Source of the DNA: Methylobacter sp. | GTDB lineage: Bacteria > Pseudomonadota > Gammaproteobacteria > Methylococcales > Methylomonadaceae | Assembly: GCA_030699385.1 (NCBI GenBank) | Contig: JAUYMY010000055.1 | Coordinates: forward strand, 1-43,625 | Reading direction: 5' to 3' | Length of the DNA: 43,625 bases | Shown here: positions 9,001-16,191 of the stretch, one piece after another | How positions within the stretch are numbered: position 1 is the first letter of the stretch | How the letters are laid out: each line of letters opens with the position of its first letter | The notes under the pieces: model-generated | What the model was told of the DNA's origin: nothing | Database searches by the model: none | What the model saw: only the letters and a program-made list of their open reading frames with translations | Program-made: the position numbers and the translations under genes

Positions 9001-9163
9001 GCGCCAAGATACGTTTGGCGCTGCCGCCGTTAGGCCCTGCCGCTATGTGTTGCATGGCCGGGATGGTGTTATGGAAACCGTGGAAGGACAGCATCTGGAG
9101 AGCCAAGCCGCAAAAGCCTTACGCAACGGCCAATTCCGGCGAGTAGATGTGGAACTTGCATAA
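6005..9163 (+). CDS. Large GH94-like carbohydrate phosphorylase (cellobiose-phosphorylase-like)
   Basis: A protein of about 1052 residues with no signal peptide, resembling proteins annotated as cellobiose phosphorylase. Such enzymes use phosphate to split a beta-glucoside into glucose-1-phosphate and a shortened sugar in the cytoplasm. The N-terminal half has a beta-sandwich character (FLPGIAGVMGRPAWAFYVNR, GAFLEFFPADKAYQL), followed by a helical catalytic part. GWCDALNGLPG is the probable counterpart of the GDWNDGMN motif of GH94, which would make Asp636 (counted from this ATG) the general acid. YGWLENGSIFLHMHYKF and GRNPVENSSF are further conserved-looking segments. A GTG at 5993 is an alternative start. 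It converges with a GH30 glycosidase gene 5 bases away. Substrate is unknown: related families include GH94, GH149 and GH161, so cellobiose, beta-1,3- or beta-1,2-glucans are all possible. Confidence 0.75.
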   Translation: MKQTYYSLESDNRFVIDQYNDLAPFASFLPGIAGVMGRPAWAFYVNRGQAIASFGVRNKDGAFLEFFPADKAYQLTPSRGFRTFLKISAGEQSLNYEPFQRGAEADVKQRLYVTPHEVGVEEINPQLGFNIRADMFTLPEAPVAGLLRRVAITNTSEQTKKIEIVDGLPQVLPFGMNQWILKFMSRTSEAFMRVEGVAENLPFYRLKVWPGDSPQVEPVIACNFFAGFFNGGRTRVIVDAERIFGLAGDFSKPERFFADDALDFANQVAGNQTPSAFQTLTVELQPGQSQVFYGFYGHATSQTVLEQFITEADQKNYFEIKREVNRRLIEDITQRIFTATAKPLFDAHARQCYLDNGLRGGFPREVPGGAQLYLFGRKHGDLERDYNDFLLQDTPYSEGNGDFRDVLQNRRMDLFFEPVLDAKNIRYFFNLIQADGYNPCSLRNSRFIVDTPQALAHYFARFAGLEQLLSREFKYAELWQMLEGAEPVIKDILAQAQEVEDAEFDRGYWSDHWTYLVDLLISYQAIFPDRLPGLFVDKTYTFFDSTHFVVPRRQKYVVTANGVRQSGAVQVSPEKEALINARPHRRHQARAQRGLGDIVYTTLLGKILTLVANKLATLDPFGVGIEMEADRPGWCDALNGLPGIFGSSVNETIELKRLVDFTLTALTYADGEYSLPVELADFIAGLAALLNRPNLTADLFWQESGAQKEAYRDKVFMGFDGAEQILSVTTLQAFLTTVSSTLDAAIDKARTPKGIVTYFSYEAEHYQDIADDKAAITRFKQKPLPLFLEGFVHALRIASPQEVRRLYDAARNSELFDQKLGMYRVNEPLGDNALDLGRIGVFNYGWLENGSIFLHMHYKFVLEMVRTGLSDEFYQHIEQLLVAFRDPAEYGRNPVENSSFLVSSGFAIDPRQHGRGCVARLSGSTVEFLQLWTHLFLGANPFIFEGGKLLFKPEPVLSKSFFSTREQCANPFGDKETLPADSVACALLGTTLLVYINPKRQDTFGAAAVRPCRYVLHGRDGVMETVEGQHLESQAAKALRNGQFRRVDVELA

Positions 9164-9168
9164 TTTCA

Positions 9169-10551
9169 TTAGCCTGTAGCCCGCCAAACATAAGTAGCCA
9201 CCGCGTTTGCCTGCAGGGTGACGGCAGCATTTTGCCCTTGGCAGCGGACAACAAAGGATTGTGATTCGGCGCCATCATTGAGCACAATCAGCACGATGTC
9301 GCCGGCTGGCGTCAAAAACGCCACATTCGACAAGGACGCGAGTTCGTCGGAATAAATCCTCATCGAACCGGGACAGACGAATTTTGCGGCATGGGCGATC
9401 ACATAATAGGCCACATTGCGGCTCACCTGTTCGCCGACAGTCAACGCGCCGACGCAACGAGCCTCGCCTCCCGGCGTATGAGGACAGCAAAATGGATCGG
9501 AAGCCAGGTTCCATTCCAACACGATACGACTCCAGTTGCGCAGAGAACCGATCAGCACATTTCTTACGTGCCAGATTAAATCCCCGCCGAACTGCCCGTC
9601 CGAACCTACCCATTGTTCGGTGAAATACAGTTTCATTTCCGGGTAAGCCTGATGCATTTCAGAAAGTACCGAAATGTCGCCGCCGTATAAATGCCAAGCC
9701 GAGCCGGTCAAATAACGGCGCGCTTCGGCATCGGCAAAAACTGCCAAAGGATACGCCGGAACATCGCAATTATGATCCCAACAAAAAAGTTCAACATCGC
9801 TCAATCCGGCTGACTGTAAAGCTGGCCCCAAATGATTTTTAATGAACTCGGCCTGCTCGTCCGCTTCCATGATCATGCTGGGTTCGTTTTTCTGATTTAA
9901 GGGTTCGTTCTGCGGGGTGATGGCATGGACGGTGATGCCTCTGTCGCGCATGGCTTGCAGGTATTTAACCAAATAGGCCGCATAAATCCGGTAGCAATCT
10001 GGCCTCAGTTTACCGCCAACAAAACTCTGATTGGTCTTCATCCAAACGGGCGCCGACCACGCCGTGGCCATGATTTTTATGTCGGGGTTGATGGCCAAAA
10101 TTTCCCGTAACAGTAAAATGACTTCCAAATCACCGGCTTCAATGTCGAAATGGGCAAGTTCAGGATCGGACTGTCCGGCAGGCAAGTCGTTATAGGTAAA
10201 GCAATGCTCACTCAAATCCGACGCACCGATACTTAGACGCAAAAAACTAATGCCGATGCCGTCGGGCAAGAATAATTCCCGCAATAATGCGCGTCTGTCA
10301 GCGGCAGGCAAGCGGCTAATCAGCAGTGCGCTGCCACCGGTCAAAGAAAAGCCAAAGCCCTCGATGGGCTGATAGGTCTGCCCCGCATCCACCGTTATCA
10401 CCGGCAAATCAGCAACGTTTTCAGCAAAGCGCAGCTCGTTGTTTTGTCGTTGAAATAAACAGCGCTGGTCGGCGCTGGTTAGCCAAACTGCCGGATAAAA
10501 CTCTTCCGAGTGTGGCAAAATTAGAGTATCAGGATTGATTTGTGTAGACAT
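9169..10551 (-). CDS. GH30 family glycoside hydrolase, cytoplasmic
   Basis: Retaining glycosidase of family GH30 (glucosylceramidase-like). It has 460 residues: a TIM barrel (about 55-385) and a C-terminal beta domain (about 390-460, VAFLTPAGDIVLIVLNDG). The acid/base is Glu216 in TPQNEP and the nucleophile is Glu312 in YFTEQW, both at the ends of the expected strands. EGFGFSLTGGSA (64-75) is the typical barrel entry. No signal peptide is visible, so it acts inside the cell, unusual for enzymes used on external polysaccharide. Its stop is 5 bases from the end of the GH94-like phosphorylase gene on the other strand, suggesting a shared pathway of internal beta-glucan or glucoside turnover. The precise substrate cannot be read from the sequence. 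Confidence 0.85.
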   Translation of the reverse strand: MSTQINPDTLILPHSEEFYPAVWLTSADQRCLFQRQNNELRFAENVADLPVITVDAGQTYQPIEGFGFSLTGGSALLISRLPAADRRALLRELFLPDGIGISFLRLSIGASDLSEHCFTYNDLPAGQSDPELAHFDIEAGDLEVILLLREILAINPDIKIMATAWSAPVWMKTNQSFVGGKLRPDCYRIYAAYLVKYLQAMRDRGITVHAITPQNEPLNQKNEPSMIMEADEQAEFIKNHLGPALQSAGLSDVELFCWDHNCDVPAYPLAVFADAEARRYLTGSAWHLYGGDISVLSEMHQAYPEMKLYFTEQWVGSDGQFGGDLIWHVRNVLIGSLRNWSRIVLEWNLASDPFCCPHTPGGEARCVGALTVGEQVSRNVAYYVIAHAAKFVCPGSMRIYSDELASLSNVAFLTPAGDIVLIVLNDGAESQSFVVRCQGQNAAVTLQANAVATYVWRATG

Positions 10552-10580
10552 AGAAAACCTGTTTCAAATTTCATATACAA

Positions 10581-10658
10581 ACATAGTCAGTAACTACTCA
10601 GCAAAAAAGAATAGAACACGGATGTTGCTGATCAAACGGATAATCACTGACATAGTCA
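10581..10658. repeat. Short family A intergenic repeat flanked by a 9-bp direct repeat
   Basis: A 60-bp insert (10590-10649) begins GTAACTACTCAGC and contains AATAGAACACGGATG and AAACGGATAATCACTG, all shared with the copies near 880 and 29671. It is flanked on both sides by ACATAGTCA (10581-10589 and 10650-10658). This looks like a target-site duplication made by insertion of a mobile element. Confidence 0.6.
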
Positions 10659-10684
10659 TTCGCCAAACAAACATTAACAAATAT

Positions 10685-10698
10685 AAGGAGATACTATC
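10685..10698 (+). promoter_or_regulatory. Ribosome-binding site followed by an ATC in place of a start codon
   Basis: AAGGAG (10685-10690) is followed after 5 bases by ATC (10696-10698), then AACATCTCAGTCATCATT, which encodes the family 2 glycosyltransferase N-terminus NISVII. In homologues this position is normally ATG. The frame is closed just upstream by TAA (10684-10686), so no conventional upstream start exists. Confidence 0.6.
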
Positions 10699-11553
10699 AA
10701 CATCTCAGTCATCATTCCCAGCTATAACCGCTGCGATTTACTGCGGCGAGCGTTATTGTCGGTGTATACGCAAACCTTAATGCCGGCAGAGGTCGTGGTT
10801 ATTAACGATGGTTCGACCGATGACACGGAACAAATGCTGCGCCGCGAATTTCCCGAAGTGACTTATTGTTATCAGGAAAATAGCGGCGTCAGTGCGGCGC
10901 GCAATCGCGGCATAGCACAATCAAACGGCGACTGGCTGGCTTTTTTGGATTCTGACGATGAATGGCTGCCGGAAAAGTTGGCGCTGCAAACTGCGGCGTT
11001 GCAGACGCATCCCGATTATAAAGTGTGCCACACCGAAGAAAACTGGATACGGCATGGCGTCCAGGTTCGCGTGCCGAAAAAATACGCCAAAAGCGGCGGC
11101 TGGATTTTTAATCAATGCCTGCCGTTATGCGCAGTTTCGCCGTCGACATTATTGCTGCAGCGCTCGGTATTGGACGATGTGGGTTTGTTTGATACCGCCC
11201 TGCCTGCCTGCGAAGACTATGATTTATGGCTCAGAATTTCGGCAAATTACCCAATTTTATTGCTTGAACAGCCGCAAATAAACAAGCATGGCGGCCATGA
11301 AGACCAGCTATCAATGGCTTTCTGGGGCATGGATAGGTTTCGCATCAGCGCCTTGCAAAAAATCATTGATGGCGGGCAATTATCGGAGCAAAACCGGCAG
11401 GCGGCGCTGGCTATGCTGCTAAAAAAAGCCGGTATTTATTTGAACGGGGTGAGTAAGCGGGGCAAAACGGCTGAAGCTGACTATTACCAGCGGCTGATTG
11501 AAAGGTATGCGCCGCTCGTCGTTATACACCCAGTTCAACACGCTGCAAGTTAG
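10696..11553 (+). CDS. Family 2 glycosyltransferase with non-canonical ATC start
   Basis: A GT-A fold glycosyltransferase that transfers a sugar from a nucleotide-sugar donor. The reading frame encodes NISVIIPSYNRCDLLRRALL at its N-terminus, the donor-binding loop VVINDGSTDDTEQ, the segment SGVSAARNRGI and the metal-binding DXD-like FLDSDDEW. CEDYDLWLRIS is the acceptor/catalytic base region. The total is about 285 residues. The first canonical in-frame alternative I can place is a TTG at 10756, which would remove the first beta strand and is biologically unlikely. An ATC sits exactly where the ATG is expected, 5 bases after AAGGAG. Either a mutation has weakened the gene, a rare ATC start is used, or it is a sequencing error. 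It is divergent from the GH30 gene. The acceptor (LPS, capsule or other glycan) is unknown. Confidence 0.75.
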   Translation: MNISVIIPSYNRCDLLRRALLSVYTQTLMPAEVVVINDGSTDDTEQMLRREFPEVTYCYQENSGVSAARNRGIAQSNGDWLAFLDSDDEWLPEKLALQTAALQTHPDYKVCHTEENWIRHGVQVRVPKKYAKSGGWIFNQCLPLCAVSPSTLLLQRSVLDDVGLFDTALPACEDYDLWLRISANYPILLLEQPQINKHGGHEDQLSMAFWGMDRFRISALQKIIDGGQLSEQNRQAALAMLLKKAGIYLNGVSKRGKTAEADYYQRLIERYAPLVVIHPVQHAAS

Positions 11554-11634
11554 ACCTTCCAGGTTTTACGACTGCCATGGATGGCGGAAGTGCTGGAGCC
11601 GCCGGGAGTGGCTCCAGTAAAAACCTAGAAGGTC
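11553..11634. terminator. Composite hairpin between converging genes, probable bidirectional terminator
   Basis: The outer arms are GACCTTCCAGGTTTTAC (11553-11569) and GTAAAAACCTAGAAGGTC (11617-11634), with single-base mismatch or bulge. The nested inner stem is CTGGAGCC (11593-11600) with GGCTCCAG (11610-11617). It starts in the stop codon of the glycosyltransferase and ends shortly before the end of gspD on the other strand. Confidence 0.65.
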
Positions 11635-11659
11635 TGCTTGTTACAGCAACTGAGCTTGC

Positions 11660-13825
11660 TCAGTTTTCGACAGGCACAGGCTCATCTATGTAAATACCGG
11701 TCAATTTACGCTTGAATTCGTTGGTAATCAGGCTGGCATCTTGACTGGTACCGACCACGCGCGGCGTAATCAATACCACTAATTCCGTTTTGTTCTTGGT
11801 CTTTTTGGTGTTGCCAAATAACGGCCCTATCCAGGGTAACTGATGCAAAAAAGGAATGCCCGATTGATTATCAACGCCGTCATCCTTAATTAAACCGCCC
11901 AATACAATCGTTTCGCCACTTTGCACCGCGACCGAACTGGTGATTTCGCGGGTTTGTATCGACGGCGAGTCGATGCCGCTGGTTTTGGTTTCCTGCGCAT
12001 CTTCGACGCTTTGCTCAATGTCCATAATCACCAATCCGCTGGCGTTAACTCTGGGTTTAACGGTTAATTTGACCCCGGTTTTACGCTGTTGAATGCCGCT
12101 GGTGACTAATCCACCCGAGGTTTGCGTAGAATCCGATCCGGGCAATAAGCCGCTGCCTTGATTCACGTTGGTTACATTGGTCGATTGCGAGGTTCTAACC
12201 GGTATTTCTTCACCGACTTGAATAGACGCTTCTTGATTATTGAGCACCATTAACGACGGCGATGAAATGACGTTGACATTATTGTTAGTGGCCTGGGCGC
12301 TCAATAAGGCTTTAATGGCGCCCGAATTTTGCAGCAAACTCAGTCCGCCGGTCGCAGAAGCCGCCGCTCCGGCAACCGCTATATCGCTTAGCGATGCCCT
12401 GCCTAAGCCACTGCCGATATTGGTATCGCCCTGTTGAATAAACCACTGTATACCGTAAGCTAACTCATCTTTCAACGCCACCTCGGCTATCGTGGCATCA
12501 ATCAATACCTGCAAAGGCATCATGTCGAGTTGTTTGATAATCGGCAAAATCACGCTGTATTCTTGGGCGGTCGCCACGATGACAACTGAATTATTAGCGA
12601 TATCGGCAATAATTTTAACCTCGCCGACATCCGCCACTTTGGCATCGCCGGTTGCGCCAGCCGCAGTGGTTGGTTGAGCTGTGCTGGCTTTGTCTTTGGA
12701 CTTACTGGTAATTTCTACTGATTTCTTGCCGGCTGCAACCTTGGCAGATTTACTGCTCGACTGCGCACCACCAAAAATTTCGCTCAAGGTGCCTGCTAAT
12801 TCCTCGGCATCCACATGCTGCACTTTATAAACATTAACCCCGCCGCCGCTCGCGGTATTGGCCCTGTCTAGGCGCGTTACCCAACTTTCAATATCCCTTA
12901 AATAACGGGCTTGTTGGGTAATGGCCATCACCGCATTCATGCGCTCAATGGCGATAAAACGGAAAAACTCATAGCCGTCAGCTTTAGCTTTATTAATAAA
13001 GACTTCTTCCAATTCCTTGATGATGGTTTCAGCGTCGACATGCGCCAGCGGAAACAAGCCAAAAGAGCGACCTTTGAGCACATCAATATCAAAGGTGCTA
13101 ACCATATCCATCACTCGTCCTAGCTCATCAGGGGTGCCGGAAACCACCAAAAGATTGCGCGCGGCATCGACAGTGAGTATGGTTTTATCCTGTACCAGCG
13201 GTTTAATCACCTCAACAATGTCCTGCACAGCGACGTTTTTAACCGGTATTACCCTGACTTGATAGCCTATTCGGCCCGCCGCACCCGGTGCAGAAAAATT
13301 AGAGCTGTACAGCGCTTCGCTGGCAGGTTCGATATGGTAAATGCTGGCATCTTTAATCAGTACCGCATTATTCATTCGTAGCAGCATTTCCAGAGTCGGA
13401 ATCAACTCGTCCTTAGTTAGCGGATCGGTGGTTTGCAGAGTGACTTTGCCGGTGACTTTTGGGCTGAGCACATAATTTTGGCCGAGAATATCGCTCAACA
13501 CCACTTTGGCGACTTCGCCCAAATCGGCTTCGTCGAAATTAAGGCTGTAGGCGCCCTCGCCACTGCCTTTGCTGCGTCTATGCTGGGGCGTAATGTCTGC
13601 GACATAGCGGCTGGTGCCGGGAAATATCTCACTCTTGCCCCGCGTTAAATCAGTCGCAGGTGCTTTGTTTTGCAGTTCCGAAAAAACCACTTTATTCTGC
13701 TCTGTTTTTGGCGCTGACAAGGATATTTTGGTGGCGGGTTTAGGGCCAAGTAACTCACAGCCTGACAGCGTTAAACTTGCGATTACCCAACAGGTAGCCG
13801 TTGTTACTTTTTTTACATGGTGCAT
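11660..13825 (-). CDS. gspD: Type II secretion outer-membrane secretin GspD, lipoprotein form
   Basis: Forms the multimeric outer-membrane channel of the type II secretion system. It has 721 residues: a lipoprotein signal peptide with lipobox LSGC (Cys23), an N0/N1-N3 domain array (about 90-400: ADLGEVAKVVLSDILGQNYVL, VIPVKNVAVQDIVEVIKPL, VQHVDAEELAGTLSEIFGG) and the C-terminal secretin domain (about 450-700) with VQVGEEIPVRT and VQSGETIVLGGLI. Most GspD proteins have a cleaved non-lipid signal and need a pilotin. A lipid anchor recalls HxcQ of Pseudomonas, which targets itself. A low-complexity Ser/Lys/Ala insert lies in the N3 loop (about 355-400). Its start overlaps the stop of the upstream gspC-like gene by one base (TAATG). 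No pilotin gene is in the window. Confidence 0.93.
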   Translation of the reverse strand: MHHVKKVTTATCWVIASLTLSGCELLGPKPATKISLSAPKTEQNKVVFSELQNKAPATDLTRGKSEIFPGTSRYVADITPQHRRSKGSGEGAYSLNFDEADLGEVAKVVLSDILGQNYVLSPKVTGKVTLQTTDPLTKDELIPTLEMLLRMNNAVLIKDASIYHIEPASEALYSSNFSAPGAAGRIGYQVRVIPVKNVAVQDIVEVIKPLVQDKTILTVDAARNLLVVSGTPDELGRVMDMVSTFDIDVLKGRSFGLFPLAHVDAETIIKELEEVFINKAKADGYEFFRFIAIERMNAVMAITQQARYLRDIESWVTRLDRANTASGGGVNVYKVQHVDAEELAGTLSEIFGGAQSSSKSAKVAAGKKSVEITSKSKDKASTAQPTTAAGATGDAKVADVGEVKIIADIANNSVVIVATAQEYSVILPIIKQLDMMPLQVLIDATIAEVALKDELAYGIQWFIQQGDTNIGSGLGRASLSDIAVAGAAASATGGLSLLQNSGAIKALLSAQATNNNVNVISSPSLMVLNNQEASIQVGEEIPVRTSQSTNVTNVNQGSGLLPGSDSTQTSGGLVTSGIQQRKTGVKLTVKPRVNASGLVIMDIEQSVEDAQETKTSGIDSPSIQTREITSSVAVQSGETIVLGGLIKDDGVDNQSGIPFLHQLPWIGPLFGNTKKTKNKTELVVLITPRVVGTSQDASLITNEFKRKLTGIYIDEPVPVEN

Positions 13826-14502
13826 TATCGCGCATCCTCGGATGTGTTTTCAGTCGTGCCTGTTGCCGGAGTAGGCACAGGTATAATGGGAAAAGGTGAC
13901 GGCGGCGGTGGCGGCGGTTTAGCGCCTGCAGTAGCGGCTGAAAAAGGTGAAACGATAGCCGGTGCTGCGCTTTGTGCTTTCGGCACTGCTTTTGATTTTG
14001 CCTTGCGCAGCAACAGCGGTTTTTCGCTGCTGCCTTGTTTAAACATCACGCCGTCGTTGTTTATGTCAGTCAACTTCCAGCCGTCAAGTTCATCGCCGAC
14101 ACGTATTTTTCGGTAATTGTCTTTCGCCAGCGGGGCTTTGGCTTTAGCGCGGCTGAATAAGGCGGAGACGTTTTTTTTGTGGCTGTAAACGCCATCCAAC
14201 TGCCAGTCAAAGCTGTCCGCTGTAGCTGCTGCCGCTTGCGCACCTTCCGGTGTCGGCTCATCGACCGGACGCCTGCCTTTAATAAATAAGGGGCGATTAA
14301 CCAGATCAGCATAGCTTTCCTCCGGCTGTTTGGTCAGTTCGATATCGGGCAACTGGTCGGCTTGGTAGGCTTCCGGTTTGGTCTCGTTTATCGAATCCAG
14401 CAGGCGATGCCGGGCATGGCGCGCGTACAGCCATTCCCCGGCAATAATCAAACACAGGCCGATGCAGGCAACGACCAGCAGCTTGATGAGCTTAATGTTC
14501 AT
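13825..14502 (-). CDS. gspC: Type II secretion GspC/GspN-like inner-membrane protein
   Basis: Predicted to link the inner-membrane platform to the secretin GspD. It has 225 residues: one N-terminal transmembrane helix (LIKLLVVACIGLCLIIAGEWL), a linker, and a homology-region (HR) domain (about 95-165) with QLDGVYSHKKNVSALFSRA, RKIRVGDELDGWKLTDIN and GVMFKQGSSEKPLLL. After that comes a low-complexity Ala/Pro tail with a run of six prolines. Classical GspC carries a PDZ or coiled coil after the HR domain; here that part is replaced by the proline-rich tail. It sits between gspM and gspD, overlapping the former by 4 bases. The name GspN is used for similar proteins in some annotations. Confidence 0.75.
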   Translation of the reverse strand: MNIKLIKLLVVACIGLCLIIAGEWLYARHARHRLLDSINETKPEAYQADQLPDIELTKQPEESYADLVNRPLFIKGRRPVDEPTPEGAQAAAATADSFDWQLDGVYSHKKNVSALFSRAKAKAPLAKDNYRKIRVGDELDGWKLTDINNDGVMFKQGSSEKPLLLRKAKSKAVPKAQSAAPAIVSPFSAATAGAKPPPPPPSPFPIIPVPTPATGTTENTSEDAR

Positions 14503-15092
14503 TCCGGTTCCTTCCGCATAAAACTAACGGCCTGAAAATTAATGTTGAGTTCGTTGCTCGGTTCGATCTGGCGGGTGACCCGGCTTCTGACGCCGCGCAT
14601 CGGCCTGATGTCGAGCTGGTTGACAACAATCAGGGGGGCAGCGGTTTCTATTTTGTACAGCACCGCACGCAGCACTTCGCTATTGCCGGTCATTCTTACG
14701 CTGACGGTGATTTGGTTGAATTCATTTTTGCTGCTGACCGGGAGCGCCTGAGTGCTGCTCAATTGCCCGCCTGCGTCAACAATGGCTTTTTTAATGAACT
14801 CCTGGACTTCGGCAGAGGCTAAGGCTGCCGTGCCCTGTTTGTTCAGCAGGCTACGCTGTTGGTGCTGTTCCTTGATCACGTTCATGTTGTCAATGACGGC
14901 ATCTTTTTTCGCCAAAATCCGCTGGTATTGTTGCAACGTAAAAGCCAGGTTATTTTTATGCTCGTACAGTTCCAGGCCTTTATTAATCACCGGTACAATA
15001 ATAACCAAACTGACCAGCAGCAAGGCCGCAACTAACAGACCTACTGCCAACCAGCGCTGCATCTGTTGGCTTTTGATGTCAATCATTGGCAT
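14499..15092 (-). CDS. gspM: Type II secretion assembly platform protein GspM
   Basis: PilO-like inner-membrane component that pairs with GspL. It has 197 residues: a short cytoplasmic start, one transmembrane helix (WLAVGLLVAALLLVSLVIIV, about 14-33), a coiled-coil stretch (about 38-75) and a periplasmic ferredoxin-like domain (about 90-190; FNQITVSVRMTGNSEVLRAVLYKIE). Sequence conservation in this family is low, so the call rests on topology and on position between gspL and the gspC-like gene. It overlaps gspL by 14 bases and the downstream gene by 4. Confidence 0.8.
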   Translation of the reverse strand: MPMIDIKSQQMQRWLAVGLLVAALLLVSLVIIVPVINKGLELYEHKNNLAFTLQQYQRILAKKDAVIDNMNVIKEQHQQRSLLNKQGTAALASAEVQEFIKKAIVDAGGQLSSTQALPVSSKNEFNQITVSVRMTGNSEVLRAVLYKIETAAPLIVVNQLDIRPMRGVRSRVTRQIEPSNELNINFQAVSFMRKEPE

Positions 15093-16191
15093 CTCCTTGT
15101 TTTGGCGCGGTCACATCAACGGTGATTTGAAAACGCTCTTGTCCGCTGATTTTATCCTGCGTAACCGGCGATACGAAGCGGGCGTTGACAAACAAGGGCG
15201 AGGCTTCCAATACGCCCAGCAAGGCCGATGAAGCCGGCGACTCGCCTTGTATTTGCAGATTCCCGTTAGCGTATTGCACATAACTTAACCAGGTGTCGTC
15301 TTTAATTAATGTGCTTAAACTATTGAGCATTTCAACCACAGTGGGCGCGGCATTTTTTTCGGCAATCAGCCGCCGCGTTTCATCTATCATGGCGTCAATC
15401 TCCAGTTGCAAAGCCTTAACGCCTTTAGCTTCTTTCTCGATGGCATCGATTTTTCTCTGCAAAGCATTGACCGTGCGGTATTCCAACCAGACCGGCAACA
15501 CCAGCACAGTGCTCAGCAGCAAAAATACGCCGGCAATCAGCGCCGAATAAACCAGACGCGGCGCGTTGGCGCTTTTTTCGCGCAGACCTTCCGGCAATAA
15601 ATTGTAGCCCTCATAAGGCCGATTAAGGTCATTCGGCGTCGCTTCATAATCGACAAACAACGGCGACATGCCGATAGCCTTGAGATCGTCATACAAGGCA
15701 TTCAGCGTTTCTTTCGGCGTAAGCACCAATGCCACGCGGATTTGCCCCGGCTCATGCTCGCCCTCTAGCGATTTGACCGCAAAATAAACCTGGTCTGCCT
15801 TGAACGGCGTGTAACGATCTAGCTCGTAGGCGACCACTTGAGCCAGGTTTTCCCTGACCGCGCTGGGCAAGGCCAGTTCTTTTTGAATGGCCTCTTGTCC
15901 GGTCAACCGGAGTATCAACTTCGCTTTGCCCAAGCGCTCATCCTTGGCCAACAGCGCTTCATATTGGGCGGTGCCGCTTGCGTCGCGTTCCAAGGTAGCC
16001 AGCGGCGCGCTGTCTCCGTTCGCCACATAAGTCAGCGCCAAGCGATCGTTTTCGGGACGCACGATAATAAAACCTTGTTGCTCGCTAACCAGTTGCTTGA
16101 TTTTTTCAGGCACCAGAAAATCAAGCTCACGCAGCCACCAGCGAAACAGCTTTTTTACATCCAGGTTAATCGTTGAATTGAGGTTCGGCAT
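15079..16191 (-). CDS. gspL: Type II secretion protein GspL (PilM/PilN-like)
   Basis: Inner-membrane protein that recruits the ATPase GspE. It has 370 residues: a cytoplasmic actin-like part (about 1-205, including LPSAVRENLAQVVAYELDRYTPFKADQVYF), one transmembrane helix (LVYSALIAGVFLLLSTVLVL, about 208-227), a coiled coil (about 235-280) and a periplasmic ferredoxin-like domain. The conserved-looking RYTPF motif is typical of the PilM/GspL group. It overlaps gspK by 26 bases and gspM by 14, indicating tight translational coupling. Confidence 0.85.
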   Translation of the reverse strand: MPNLNSTINLDVKKLFRWWLRELDFLVPEKIKQLVSEQQGFIIVRPENDRLALTYVANGDSAPLATLERDASGTAQYEALLAKDERLGKAKLILRLTGQEAIQKELALPSAVRENLAQVVAYELDRYTPFKADQVYFAVKSLEGEHEPGQIRVALVLTPKETLNALYDDLKAIGMSPLFVDYEATPNDLNRPYEGYNLLPEGLREKSANAPRLVYSALIAGVFLLLSTVLVLPVWLEYRTVNALQRKIDAIEKEAKGVKALQLEIDAMIDETRRLIAEKNAAPTVVEMLNSLSTLIKDDTWLSYVQYANGNLQIQGESPASSALLGVLEASPLFVNARFVSPVTQDKISGQERFQITVDVTAPKQGDAND

